Shown here in pieces: positions 6,391 through 16,307 of a stretch of DNA of 49,072 nucleotides; within the stretch, counting starts at the first letter, position 1, and each line of letters begins with the position of its first letter. The stretch is from positions 1 through 49,072 of the IMG/VR virus record IMGVR_UViG_3300030107_004579; one strand, given 5' to 3'. The DNA is from a virus. A program made the translations under genes and the position numbers. The notes under the pieces are model-generated. The model saw only the letters and a program-made list of their open reading frames with translations, searched no databases and had not been told where the DNA came from.

Positions 6391-6841
6391 ATTCAATCGT
6401 AAAAGAATAGTTATTCAAGATGGTCAGGGTTTAACTATAAAAGTATATGGGGGCTGTATAAAAGAGGAAAAATTTTCTTTCGAGGAAATATATGATTTTG
6501 TTCATTATAGACATATTTTAAAAGAAACAATTCCTGCAACCATAAAGTATCACGAAGATGAATTGAGAGGATATAAAATAATAAGAGGAAAAGAAATAAT
6601 AAAGTTAGATAAAAATGCGCTAGAAGTAACAACCTATAATAAATCTTTTGCAAGTCAAGAAAGTTCATATAGACGAGGTTATGTTCATGGATATAGCACA
6701 GCAATAAACCATACAAGCGTCCATCCATTAAAAAGTGTTTTAAAATATTTTAACGATAAATTAAGGGCTTGGAGATATTCTAATAATAATGATATGGTAA
6801 TACCTCCATCTATAAAAAGAAGGAGGGTAAATGAAAAATAA
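6377..6841 (+). CDS. Hypothetical protein, early operon
   Basis: This 154-residue protein starts at ATG 6377 with a strong GGAGGGG site overlapping the previous gene. The N-terminal third is beta-rich (RIVIQDGQGLTIKVYGG) and the middle has a GYKIIRGKEIIKL strand pair, followed by a basic helix and a C-terminal KRRRVNEK. The basic patches suggest nucleic-acid contact, but no family was recognised. Its end overlaps the next small zinc-finger gene by 11 bases. Confidence 0.6.
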   Translation: MVKSKFNRKRIVIQDGQGLTIKVYGGCIKEEKFSFEEIYDFVHYRHILKETIPATIKYHEDELRGYKIIRGKEIIKLDKNALEVTTYNKSFASQESSYRRGYVHGYSTAINHTSVHPLKSVLKYFNDKLRAWRYSNNNDMVIPPSIKRRRVNEK

Positions 6842-6989
6842 ATGCTTTGCTTGTGGAAAAGAAGTTATTTGGGGAGGAGATTTTGATTATGAAGATTTTG
6901 GTCTTACAGGAGAAGGGATTGTAAGTAATTATTCATGTTCAAGCGACAAATGTAGCGTGCATTACGAGGTTTATCAACCTTTTGATTAA
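6831..6989 (+). CDS. 52-residue zinc-finger-like protein
   Basis: The frame starts at ATG 6831 with AGGAGGG four to five bases upstream and reads MKNKCFACGKEVIWGGDFDY, later NYSCSSDKCSVHYEVY. The cysteines C5, C8, C36 and C41 (C-x2-C and C-x4-C) are arranged to bind one zinc ion. Such tiny zinc ribbons are common in phage early regions, where some bind host polymerase or nucleic acid. The specific partner is unknown. It is sandwiched with overlaps between two early genes. Confidence 0.6.
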   Translation: MKNKCFACGKEVIWGGDFDYEDFGLTGEGIVSNYSCSSDKCSVHYEVYQPFD

Positions 6990-7047
6990 ACTACAAGACA
7001 TATTAGATAAATTTGGAGAAGCATATATAGAAAAAGGAGGGCAATGG

Positions 7048-7434
7048 ATGCCATTAACAGAAGGATATTGTAAAGGATTTGACCTTGATTTAGAGTTTGG
7101 TAAAATGGGAGAAGAATTTACTCAAAAAGTATTTGAAGGTAACTCAAAAGTTGAAGTAAAAACTGAAAGAGATATATGGGCAACAACAGGCAATATAGCT
7201 ATTGAAATGCGATGCAAGGGAGTGCCATCAGGAGTATCAACCACAGAGGCTAACGTATGGATACATTTATTGGCCGAAAATGGCGTGATAAAGGGAGGAT
7301 TTTTATTTAAGGTAGATGAACTAAAGGCTAAGATAAAAAAACTCCATAATGAAGGTAATTTAAAAATGGTTATGGGAGGCGATGATAATGCAAGTCAGAT
7401 GGCATTATTGCCAATAAAAGAATTGTTTATTTAA
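7048..7434 (+). CDS. PD-(D/E)XK endonuclease-like protein
   Basis: This 128-residue protein contains KVEVKTERD, the E-x-K core of a PD-(D/E)XK nuclease, preceded by an acidic helix (LEFGKMGEEF) and followed by NIAIEMRCKGVPSGV and ANVWIHLL. The arrangement resembles archaeal-type Holliday-junction resolvases and small phage endonucleases. With a RuvC-like enzyme upstream, a second structure-specific or repair nuclease is plausible. ATG 7048 is preferred because AGGAGG lies seven bases upstream. An alternative TTG start at 6982, overlapping the previous stop, would add 22 residues that also look protein-like. The gene converges on the giant late gene; their ends overlap by eight bases. Confidence 0.65.
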   Translation: MPLTEGYCKGFDLDLEFGKMGEEFTQKVFEGNSKVEVKTERDIWATTGNIAIEMRCKGVPSGVSTTEANVWIHLLAENGVIKGGFLFKVDELKAKIKKLHNEGNLKMVMGGDDNASQMALLPIKELFI

Positions 7435-7467
7435 TATTAGGAAGTTTCCAATTATATTGCTTAAACA
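7424..7467. terminator. Imperfect dyad at the convergent gene ends
   Basis: Where the plus and minus operons meet, TGTTTA (7424-7429), AATAT and GGAA are mirrored by TTCC, ATATT and TAAACA (7462-7467) around a centre near 7445. The symmetry is imperfect and AT-rich, with only four strong GGAA/TTCC pairs at the tip. It may slow transcription in both directions. It overlaps the coding ends of both genes, so it is a weak candidate. Confidence 0.3.
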
Positions 7468-10400
7468 TATTTGCAACTTTAAGTTTTCTTGCATGGTATG
7501 GCATTTCTTTTTGAATTTTTGCTATTTTAATTAAATAGTCTCTTTCAAGTTTTTCTAACTCAGGAACAATGTTTTTAGCATCAGGATGCTTTGATAGCCA
7601 TTGCATCCATCTTATTGGTTTTCTTTTGTCTTTTGTGTCTTTCAAAAAGCTTGCTCTGTTTGGATTTATTGCTTTGATTTGTTTTTCTAGTTCTCTTGAT
7701 GCTTTTAAAAACGCTTCATCAATCGTAGATGCTTTGTTTTCTCTTAAAAATGAATGTGCTACTGCTATTTGTGTAGCAAAATATGCTTTTGTGAATTCTT
7801 CAGGAGTTCCAGTCATAAAAGAGTTTCTTAAATATTTATAATGAGGAGACCTAATTGTTTTTTCAAATTCCATATTTGGTTTTTTGTATACTTCTTTTTC
7901 AAATTGACTATACATTTTGCCAAATTCTTTAGACCTTACTTTAAAATTATTGTTTTTATTGTCTAATACTTTTCTTATTCCGTTATACAAAGAAAACTGA
8001 TTTTTAGCAAAAGTATCAAGAGCTTGACCTCTGCCTGTAATAAATGCTTTCCCCTCAAAAGGGCCTTTAAATAAATCAATAGTGTCCATTATGTTTCTTT
8101 TAGCTGCAGGAGTTGCTATGTTTATAGGGACTTCAGTAATAGAATTATTGTATGGGCTGAAAAATTCTGATAATATTCCTAAAAATTCACCTTTCCATAA
8201 AATAGTTGCAAATTGCCTCCAAAAACCTGAATTTTCTTCTGGCATTTCTTGTCCAAATAAAGTAGAATACATTTCTATCATAGCTCTCCCACTTAGGTAG
8301 GTTGCTGTTAGTCCCATTAAAGGTTTAATAATTCCACTCATGTTGCCAGCTTTAGCTTCAGATTTAGCCACAGATAAACTACGTCTTGTATTATCAGTTG
8401 CAGCATAAGCCATTCTTTTATATAATGTTAAAGGCCTTATCCCCCTATTGCCTGCCCAACTAGGCATATATATGTCTGAACTAGAACCTTGAGTGTTAAC
8501 GTGAGCAGCATGATTCATTTTTTGTTCAATCATTTTAAATTGATTGATTAAATTATTTTTAACATATAAATCTTTAGTTTTTGAACCTTTAACATTTTCT
8601 ATATTGCCATATTTTTTAAGCATAGAAATATCTTGTTCGTTAAGTTGATAAAATTCTCTTAGCCTTATTAATGCTTTTTTATGAAGTTTGTGTGATTCAG
8701 GATAAGTTCTCATATATTCAATAAGTTTTACTTGGTCGTGTTTTCCAGCAAGAACATTAAAATATCTATTAAATTTTTCTGAAGGTTTCATAAAAGAAAA
8801 ATCAAAAGATACTTTATCTAATAATTGCTCTAATCTAGTACCTTCATATATTCTCATTCCTGTTTCTGTAGCACCAGTTTTTCTTACCTTCATCATTAAA
8901 TCGCTGTCTCTTTTTATTATATCAGCAAGTGATTTACCTATATCAGCAACATCATATGCAAAAGCTGTTTGAGCTGTTCCTACTAATACATTTTTAACAC
9001 CTGATGTAGGAAATGATAACCCTATTTTAGCTAATGTTCTTGTATATGTTTCTAAAGCTTTAAATGATAATTCAAAAGGAGCATCATAATCTCCTAACCC
9101 TACTTGTTTTTCAATAACTTTTTTAACCCATTGGCCTTTTTGAGCCATCTGTCCACTTAAACCAGTTAATGCTGCTAATTGTTCTTTTACTCCTGTTATT
9201 TGAAATCCATCTAAAGATGTAAGTTCAGGGAATATTTTTAGATTTGCAAGAAAACGAGACATACCAAAAACATAACTTTTAGTTAAATCTATGTAATCTC
9301 TTTCATATATTCTATCGTATTTCCCTGTGTCTTCATTTAATTTATAATTTTCTCTTTTAGGCATCCTAGTTTTAAGATTTTTAGCTCCAAATTTTGATAC
9401 TGAATATGTCTGCATATTTAAAAATGTTTGTGCTGCTAAACCTTTAGCTTGTTTTTGTATTGCTTCAGTAGTTAAGTTTTCTGTGGTGTAATTTTTGCCA
9501 TATTTTTTTTCAGCTAATTGAACTGCAAATTTTCCTTGCAAATCTTTTAATACCTTTTGCATATATGCATCATTAGTTGTATGTAATTCTTTTGCTTTTT
9601 TAGTAAAAGCTCTTGTCATATATGTTCCATTTTCCATCATTCTTAAATCAGTATCACTTAACCATTTTTCATAAGCTGCTTCATTTAAATTGAATTTTAC
9701 AGCTTCTTTAAGTTCTGATGCAAACCATTCCATTAGTTTAATGTTTTCTTTTACAACTATAGCTTCAGGCGTAAGTTTCCCATCGCTTCCTTTTCTTAAA
9801 TATATATATTCACCATTAACAATTTTCTTTAAATTGTCGCCTTTTTTATTGTCTTTAACAGTAGTCCACCATTTATCATTAACTGCTTTCCTAAAAAAAT
9901 CTTCACCTGATTGTATTCTTTTTCTTTCTTTAGCAGATACTTTATTTTTCCACATATATATATCTTCAAGAAGTATTTCTCCGTTATTATCTAAAACCCA
10001 AAGGTCATCTCTTATACCTCTTTTTTTAATTTTTCCATGGAAATTATTAACTCCTACAGCTCTTTCTGCTTGTTTTTCAAATTCTAAATATTGGCCTATA
10101 TATTTTGACATTACACTTTCGTGTGTTACTAATTTGTCAGCTATTGCTTTTAATCCCATATTTCTTAACGCTTCATGCACAGGTGCAGCAAATCTAACAC
10201 CTTCTTCTAAATATTTTTTTATAGCACTTTGAGTATCTGTATCAAGAAATTTTTGCATATCATTATCTTCAAACCAATTAACACGTTTTCTTTCAACATC
10301 TACCAACATGTTTAAATGCTTCTTATACATTTGAAGTTCTTTTAAAGATGCATTGTTAATATTACCTTCGGCAACGCCTATAAATTCAAGCATTTCTTTT

Positions 10401-13400
10401 TGTTTTGCTTCTGTAATATTTTTTTGATAAACTCTTATATTTTCTACTTCTCTATATTCACCTATCCATTTAAGCATACTTCTTTTTTTACTTAATTTAT
10501 CAAGATTTAAAGTTTTCATTGCTGCATGAAATCTTTCTAAATTTTCTAATGATTCAGCTGTATAATTCTTTTTTAAAGCTATGTCAAAGTCTTTTTCAGA
10601 AATTTTATTAGATTCTAAAAATTTTCCTTTTTTAGTAAAATTTGCAGCTTGAACTATAATTCTTTTTAATCCTTTTTCTGCCTTTTCTCCCGTCATTCCA
10701 AATTTTTCAGCTATTGTGTTAAAATCTAATTTAACTGCTTTAACGTAATCTTGTGGCGATGCAAAATCTTTCATTGTTAAATATTTCATTCTTTCAGATA
10801 AAGATAAATCAGTTCTAGGAATACCTTTGTTTGATAGTATCTTTTCACCTAATGCCCAAGCAACTTCTTCTTTGTTGTATTTTATTCCAAATATATCTTT
10901 AATAAACATGTTAAATCTTTTTAACCAACCTTTAGTTTTTGTAGCTAAAGGATTGTCAATCATTTTATCTATTACTTTATCTATTGTACTAACAGCATAT
11001 TCTTCGCTAAACTTGCCATTTTCTTTAAAAATTCTTTCTGCTTCATTAATAAGTTTTATAGATTTTTTATAAGCTTTACTATTAAATTTATTAGGAAGTC
11101 CATTCTTTTCTGTTAAATCTCTAAAAGCCCTTAATATATTAAATACACCATGAGCAACTTCATGAGGAATGGCCCAAGAAGGAGCTTTATTTTTTAATAT
11201 TCTAATGTTATTATCTTGAATAAAACCAACAACATCTTTTGGAACTCCATATTTTTCAAATGAATCTACTATTTTTATGCCAAATTGAGGGTATTTTTCT
11301 TGAAATAATTTTAATCTAACATTTTGAACAGATTCAGGAGCGCCTCTTTCAACTGAACGTAAAAATTGCATTGAATCTTTACTTGTAAAATTAGCTAATT
11401 CTAATAATTCTTTTGTATTTAAATTACGATGTATTAATTGTTGGTCTCTTACTATTTTTTCAATAGATGGATTTATATAGAATCTTTCTATTCTAGCTTT
11501 ATCATGACCAAACATAAATTTAGCAGCGTCAACTACATCTTTACTTGCCCAAAATTCAGACGTTTTTGCTACCAATCTTTCCCTTAAATCAAAAAATGGT
11601 CTTTCATTTTCAGATGGTAAATATTTTGCTAATTCTTTTGTTGTGTTTAATTTTCCATTGATTCCAGATGTTAAATTATTGTTGTTTGCTTCTACAGCTT
11701 CTAAATGAGATTTTAATTTCAAGGCATATTCTTCGCTTGGTAATAACAATTTCCTTGGTTGAGTTTTATATTTAATAACTTTTTTCCCAGAAAAATCTAA
11801 TTCAAAAGGCATATTTAATATATAATTGCCTTTTTCTTGAACAATTAAAGAACTTTTTATGTTAGGCATTTCTTGAAGCCTTATCCCCAATATAGACGAA
11901 AGAATAGCAGTATGAATATAACTGTCATCTCCTTTTTTAGTTGAAAGATTTTTAGCAGCTTGTATAGAAGCTTTCCTTACTCCTTGTTTTGGTGGTTTTC
12001 TTTTTGCAACTTGAGTTTCATTAAGGTATGCAAATTTGTCTTTAACATGCCTATTAAAAATATTGTATGTATCATTTGTAATCCATCCATAATCTTTTAA
12101 AACTGTAAAAATTTGTGCTAATCCTGAATTAAAAACAGGAGTAAGAGTTATTCCTTTTCCTCCATCTTTTTTAGAATTTAAAGAAAAATCATAAAAATCA
12201 ATTAAATCTTTTTCAGTTATTTTATCTAATGTAAGATTTTTAGTTCTTAAATGTTCTAAAAAATTAGCCCATGTTCCAAAATGCGCTTTAATTGTACTTG
12301 GCGCTTTATTGTTTAAATTATAATGAACAGCATCCCACAATATTAACCTTTCAACACCTTTTGAATTTTTAATATAAGACATAAGACTGCCTGCTGTAAC
12401 TTTGTATGTTTCTTTTCCTTTTATAGTGCTTGGATTTTTAGAAGTTGACGAACCAGTTTCAAATAATGTTTTAGCACGTAAATCAGCATCTCCTAATTTG
12501 TCTTTAGGGGAAGATATAACATTATCTAAATTTACCTGTTTTTTGTCTGCTTTATCTTGCCTAATATCTAAGGTTGTATTTTCAATAGGTTCTGATTTTT
12601 TTTGACCTTTTAATATTTTTTCACCATATTCAACTATTGTCTTTTGTAAAGAAGAACTGTTTTGATTTACTGATTTTGATGTATCATTTATATTATGACC
12701 ATCTTGTAATGTTTCACGTACAGGCCTTCCTGCTGCTATTTCAGCTGCAGCTTCACTAGGAGTCATTCTTACTGTTATCGGTTTTTTATTTTCGCCAATT
12801 AACGGAGCATCTCCTAAATAACGAGTATAAGTTCTAGGAGCGTCAGGATTTGCAACAATTTTAGCAGCTTCTCCATTAACAGCAGTATCTAATATTTCTT
12901 CTGTATAAAACTTTTTACGTTCATTTAATTTGTCTTTAGATACGTTTTTTAAGAAATCTGGAGTTTTGAATTTTTTGCCTTCAGGGCTAAATATCTCTAC
13001 ATCATAATTCCCATTTTCTTTTTTAATTTCTTTTAATTCAAATGCTTTTATAAAAGCTTTATTTTGTTCTTGAGGATTTGTTAATTTAGATACATCATTT
13101 ATTGATTTACCAAATTCTATTAAAGAATCTAATTCCTTTTGATTTATAGATACTAATTCTGCTTTTTGTTCTGCTGTAAGTTCACTTGGTTTTTTATTAA
13201 ATAATTTTGCGCCTTGTTGATAGAGTAATTCTGGATTTTCTAACATTGCTCTTTTGTTTGAAGCATTTAATAAATATATTTCACCAGTTAATTGTAATAA
13301 CTCTGTTTTTTCTTCAGGCTTCCATTTGTCTAAAGCTTCATTTTCAAGTTTTTCTAGTAATTTTTCATATCTTTTAGCTTTTTCTGATGCTAATCCTGCA

Positions 13401-14740
13401 GCTTCTATTTGCTCAGTTATATTGTTTTCTTTTTTTGATATAGTTTCAGCTATTGTGTCAGCTGTTTTAGTATCTCCACCTTTACGTGCAATTTTCTCTG
13501 CTTCAAAAAGCTGCATAATCTCAAGCATATCTGCTTCTAAAACACCTTTTCTACCACCTATAGCGCCCATAGCAATTTTTTCTGAACCTACATAAGGTTG
13601 TTTAAAATTAAGCATTTTTTGTCTTTTATTTAAATCTTCATATAAATTTTTCTTTAAATCGTTATATTGCTTAACATCTCCACCACTTTTTTTCATTAAG
13701 CTCATACCTGTTTTAAGTCCACCTATAATACCTAAATTAGTAAAATAACTTCCAACAACTGTGTCGAGGTCTATATCTTCTCCTGCAATAGCCATTTGTG
13801 CAAGATGCCCTCCAGTAAATACAGCAGCTTCTGCATTAATTTGACTAAAGTTTCCGTAAGCCATTCTTCTTGCAGCTGTTTGCCATGTTGCATCTGTAGC
13901 AAGTTTAGCTTCTGCAAACTTAGGCATCATTTTGCCTTTAGTAATAAAACCTCCAGCAGCACCTGTAGCGCCACTCCATAATCCATGCTTAGTTGCTTCC
14001 CAAGTATTTTCCCATACATCAAAAGATTCTCTTTCATGTGTAGGGTCAAATATTTGATTTCTTTGCATTGCTGCGTTTTGTAATGCACCTGCAGCTGTGC
14101 CATAAGTAGCCAATGAAACACCTGATTCCATTGCACCTTTTTTAGAAAAATGTTTGCCTAAAAATTTATTAATTCCTGATTGACTGGCAGTACGTAAAGC
14201 AGCTTGTTCTGTTATTTCTTTAGCCATATTGTCTTTTAAAACTTTACCAGCAACTGTTTTAAGACCAGTTGTTCCTATAGTTTTAGCAGCAGTATAACCA
14301 CCAACTGCACCCGACCCTAAAAAAGTAAATATATCAATAGGAGAAGCTAATCCAAGAAAAAATGCTCCTATGTCTTCAGCAACACCACTTGATTCACCTT
14401 CAACTTGATATTTAGGTTTTCCATTTGCTATTTGATATATTGTACCTGCTAAAGAATTATTGTAAGCTCTTGCTGCCCATTCATGGTCGTCAGCCCATAA
14501 TTCAGGTAAAGACATTAAAGATAACTTACCCAAGTATCCTTGTTCAGTTTCTTCTTCTACATCTTGTGGAGTTCTAGGTCTGCCTAATGATTGTGTTTTT
14601 TGTTTAAATGGATTTTCAGGATATTCATATTGAGTGTAATCCTGTTTAAGCATTTCATATATTTCATAGTCACTTAAACCTATAGCTCCATGCTTATAAT
14701 TTTGCTTATACCATTCAACTGCTTTTTGTGGATTAATCAT
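7427..14740 (-). CDS. Giant polyvalent virion-type protein with tyrosine-recombinase-like and zincin-like domains
   Basis: This 2437-residue protein is the last gene of the late operon. Residues 1-400 contain several glycine- and alanine-rich hydrophobic stretches (for example IGAFFLGLASPIDIFTF and SGAVGGYTAAKTIG) that suit membrane contact during DNA entry. Residues about 790-1095 look like a tyrosine recombinase. A core-binding helical domain (STIKAHFGTWANFLEHL) is followed by R954 in GIRLQE, R1053 in FFDLRERL, G1078-H1079, and Y1088 in ERFYINP, nine residues after the histidine as in Xer proteins; the usual first histidine is F1050. H1193-E-V-A-H1197 then gives a zinc-metallopeptidase motif with EEYAVS downstream. 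The C-terminal 1100 residues are helical with a hydrophobic patch near LMGLTATYLSGRAMIEMY. By position and size it is probably an internal ejection protein. Confidence 0.8.
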   Translation of the reverse strand: MINPQKAVEWYKQNYKHGAIGLSDYEIYEMLKQDYTQYEYPENPFKQKTQSLGRPRTPQDVEEETEQGYLGKLSLMSLPELWADDHEWAARAYNNSLAGTIYQIANGKPKYQVEGESSGVAEDIGAFFLGLASPIDIFTFLGSGAVGGYTAAKTIGTTGLKTVAGKVLKDNMAKEITEQAALRTASQSGINKFLGKHFSKKGAMESGVSLATYGTAAGALQNAAMQRNQIFDPTHERESFDVWENTWEATKHGLWSGATGAAGGFITKGKMMPKFAEAKLATDATWQTAARRMAYGNFSQINAEAAVFTGGHLAQMAIAGEDIDLDTVVGSYFTNLGIIGGLKTGMSLMKKSGGDVKQYNDLKKNLYEDLNKRQKMLNFKQPYVGSEKIAMGAIGGRKGVLEADMLEIMQLFEAEKIARKGGDTKTADTIAETISKKENNITEQIEAAGLASEKAKRYEKLLEKLENEALDKWKPEEKTELLQLTGEIYLLNASNKRAMLENPELLYQQGAKLFNKKPSELTAEQKAELVSINQKELDSLIEFGKSINDVSKLTNPQEQNKAFIKAFELKEIKKENGNYDVEIFSPEGKKFKTPDFLKNVSKDKLNERKKFYTEEILDTAVNGEAAKIVANPDAPRTYTRYLGDAPLIGENKKPITVRMTPSEAAAEIAAGRPVRETLQDGHNINDTSKSVNQNSSSLQKTIVEYGEKILKGQKKSEPIENTTLDIRQDKADKKQVNLDNVISSPKDKLGDADLRAKTLFETGSSTSKNPSTIKGKETYKVTAGSLMSYIKNSKGVERLILWDAVHYNLNNKAPSTIKAHFGTWANFLEHLRTKNLTLDKITEKDLIDFYDFSLNSKKDGGKGITLTPVFNSGLAQIFTVLKDYGWITNDTYNIFNRHVKDKFAYLNETQVAKRKPPKQGVRKASIQAAKNLSTKKGDDSYIHTAILSSILGIRLQEMPNIKSSLIVQEKGNYILNMPFELDFSGKKVIKYKTQPRKLLLPSEEYALKLKSHLEAVEANNNNLTSGINGKLNTTKELAKYLPSENERPFFDLRERLVAKTSEFWASKDVVDAAKFMFGHDKARIERFYINPSIEKIVRDQQLIHRNLNTKELLELANFTSKDSMQFLRSVERGAPESVQNVRLKLFQEKYPQFGIKIVDSFEKYGVPKDVVGFIQDNNIRILKNKAPSWAIPHEVAHGVFNILRAFRDLTEKNGLPNKFNSKAYKKSIKLINEAERIFKENGKFSEEYAVSTIDKVIDKMIDNPLATKTKGWLKRFNMFIKDIFGIKYNKEEVAWALGEKILSNKGIPRTDLSLSERMKYLTMKDFASPQDYVKAVKLDFNTIAEKFGMTGEKAEKGLKRIIVQAANFTKKGKFLESNKISEKDFDIALKKNYTAESLENLERFHAAMKTLNLDKLSKKRSMLKWIGEYREVENIRVYQKNITEAKQKEMLEFIGVAEGNINNASLKELQMYKKHLNMLVDVERKRVNWFEDNDMQKFLDTDTQSAIKKYLEEGVRFAAPVHEALRNMGLKAIADKLVTHESVMSKYIGQYLEFEKQAERAVGVNNFHGKIKKRGIRDDLWVLDNNGEILLEDIYMWKNKVSAKERKRIQSGEDFFRKAVNDKWWTTVKDNKKGDNLKKIVNGEYIYLRKGSDGKLTPEAIVVKENIKLMEWFASELKEAVKFNLNEAAYEKWLSDTDLRMMENGTYMTRAFTKKAKELHTTNDAYMQKVLKDLQGKFAVQLAEKKYGKNYTTENLTTEAIQKQAKGLAAQTFLNMQTYSVSKFGAKNLKTRMPKRENYKLNEDTGKYDRIYERDYIDLTKSYVFGMSRFLANLKIFPELTSLDGFQITGVKEQLAALTGLSGQMAQKGQWVKKVIEKQVGLGDYDAPFELSFKALETYTRTLAKIGLSFPTSGVKNVLVGTAQTAFAYDVADIGKSLADIIKRDSDLMMKVRKTGATETGMRIYEGTRLEQLLDKVSFDFSFMKPSEKFNRYFNVLAGKHDQVKLIEYMRTYPESHKLHKKALIRLREFYQLNEQDISMLKKYGNIENVKGSKTKDLYVKNNLINQFKMIEQKMNHAAHVNTQGSSSDIYMPSWAGNRGIRPLTLYKRMAYAATDNTRRSLSVAKSEAKAGNMSGIIKPLMGLTATYLSGRAMIEMYSTLFGQEMPEENSGFWRQFATILWKGEFLGILSEFFSPYNNSITEVPINIATPAAKRNIMDTIDLFKGPFEGKAFITGRGQALDTFAKNQFSLYNGIRKVLDNKNNNFKVRSKEFGKMYSQFEKEVYKKPNMEFEKTIRSPHYKYLRNSFMTGTPEEFTKAYFATQIAVAHSFLRENKASTIDEAFLKASRELEKQIKAINPNRASFLKDTKDKRKPIRWMQWLSKHPDAKNIVPELEKLERDYLIKIAKIQKEMPYHARKLKVANMFKQYNWKLPNIK

Positions 14741-16284
14741 TATTTGTATAAATTTACGTAATGTTCAGATGGAATTGTAGCTGGTTCTTTTACCCAATAT
14801 TTTCCATATTTTAATATTTTAACCATTTCGTAATATTCTTTTTGATTTTGAGCAATAAAATCATCAATAGATAATTTTGATTTTTTAAATTTAACTTGAA
14901 AATTCCTTAATTTTTTTCTAGAAAATGTTCCAACAACACTACCTGTATCTTTTTTGTTTCCCCATCCTCCTTTAGATAATGCTTGAGATTGATTTAATTC
15001 TCCTGATAAATATTTATTCATAGAAATTGAAGCTTTATCTTCTCCATCTAATATTTCTTGTTTTTCTTTTAATCTGTTTTGAGTGTCCTTAATTTTTTTA
15101 TCCATAAAATCAAATTGGTCTTGTGATGTTGAATTAGCTTTTTCTTTTTGTAACTTTTCAATAGCTATTAACGATTTTTCTGTTTCGCTTTCATAAAAAG
15201 TTTTAGGAGGAGTAACAGTTTCATCTGCATCTGACATATTTGCTTGCGCTGTTTGATTGCTAAGTTCTTCTGATAAAGGAGTGTAATTGTCATCATTAGC
15301 ATAATTATATAAATTAGCAGAATCTGGTGGTTCTCCCATCATTTTTCCATAACCAACACCCATATATGATTGATATTTTCTTAATCCAGCATTGTAATCT
15401 GAACGATACATATTTTTATGTGTGTTTAATTTTCCTAAAAAGGTTTCTGCTGTTTCAGTTGAACCAGAAATCTGACCATTTGCATCTGTTGTGTAATTAA
15501 TATTCATATCATTCATTTCATCAGGAGTCATCATGTTTAACACATTCATAAATCCTCCAGAACTTTCAGATTTGTTTATTAATTCATCAATTCTGAACAT
15601 TTTATTTCTTCCATTTTTAATCAAATTTTCTGCCTCACCAACTTGTGCTTCTTTAAATTTGTCCCATTCATTTTTATCTGCTTGATATGCATATAATGCT
15701 TCTTCAGGAGATATTAAATCATCTAACACAGCTGCGTTCATAGCCATAGATAGTTGATTCTGGTATTGTACTAATTTATTAACAATAAATTTATCATTAC
15801 CTTTCTTGCCTTTATTCCAATTATAATTTTTTAATTTGCCTTCTCCTTCAACAGTATCCATTAAATAGCCAGAAATAACATCCATTTCGTCTTTTAAAAA
15901 ATCCATCATGCTATTGTAGCCTCTTTTTTTAGAAAGATTATTTATATCAAGCCATTCTTCCCTTGTGTCAAGAAATTCATTTTGAGACAAATAATTATCA
16001 GCTTTCATTAAAGCAGTTTCATACATGTTATAATCGTTTAATTTATTGTCTGCGTAATTATTATAAGTATCTGCATACATTTTGGTTGATTTGTATCTAC
16101 CTGCATTATCTATAACAAATTTTGAATTATTTTTTGCGTTGTTTATTTGGTCTCTGTTTGTGGCGCTTTGTATACCAGCTTTAGCCATATCAATTTGTTT
16201 TGTAATACCATCAATATCTGCTTTTCTTGCAGCCTTAACTTCAAGATTTATGTCTTCCATATCTTCTAGCCATTCCCAGCTCAT
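14740..16284 (-). CDS. Probable internal virion protein
   Basis: This 514-residue protein is mostly alpha-helical and charged, with coiled-coil-like stretches (SLIAIEKLQKEKANSTSQ, LKEKQEILDG) and no enzyme motif. It starts at ATG 16284 with AAGGAA upstream, and its TAA overlaps the ATG of the giant gene, so the two are translated together. In podoviruses the genes after the tail-stabilisation and fibre genes usually encode proteins carried inside the capsid and ejected with DNA. That role is inferred from position and composition only. Confidence 0.6.
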   Translation of the reverse strand: MSWEWLEDMEDINLEVKAARKADIDGITKQIDMAKAGIQSATNRDQINNAKNNSKFVIDNAGRYKSTKMYADTYNNYADNKLNDYNMYETALMKADNYLSQNEFLDTREEWLDINNLSKKRGYNSMMDFLKDEMDVISGYLMDTVEGEGKLKNYNWNKGKKGNDKFIVNKLVQYQNQLSMAMNAAVLDDLISPEEALYAYQADKNEWDKFKEAQVGEAENLIKNGRNKMFRIDELINKSESSGGFMNVLNMMTPDEMNDMNINYTTDANGQISGSTETAETFLGKLNTHKNMYRSDYNAGLRKYQSYMGVGYGKMMGEPPDSANLYNYANDDNYTPLSEELSNQTAQANMSDADETVTPPKTFYESETEKSLIAIEKLQKEKANSTSQDQFDFMDKKIKDTQNRLKEKQEILDGEDKASISMNKYLSGELNQSQALSKGGWGNKKDTGSVVGTFSRKKLRNFQVKFKKSKLSIDDFIAQNQKEYYEMVKILKYGKYWVKEPATIPSEHYVNLYK

Positions 16285-16307
16285 AATATTCCTTTATGTA
16301 ATTTTAT

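Noticed and set aside
9690-10232. Plus-strand open frame of 180 codons inside the giant late gene
   Set aside because: It lies wholly antisense to a well-supported gene, has serine/phenylalanine/leucine-rich shadow composition and no supporting ribosome site. Similar antisense frames at 24771-25310, 13254-13595 and 28753-29226 were dropped for the same reason.
11450-12310. The recombinase-like domain as proof of a temperate phage
   Set aside because: It is fused into a virion-type polypeptide, no repressor, excisionase or attachment site was seen, and one box II residue differs. It does not show lysogeny.
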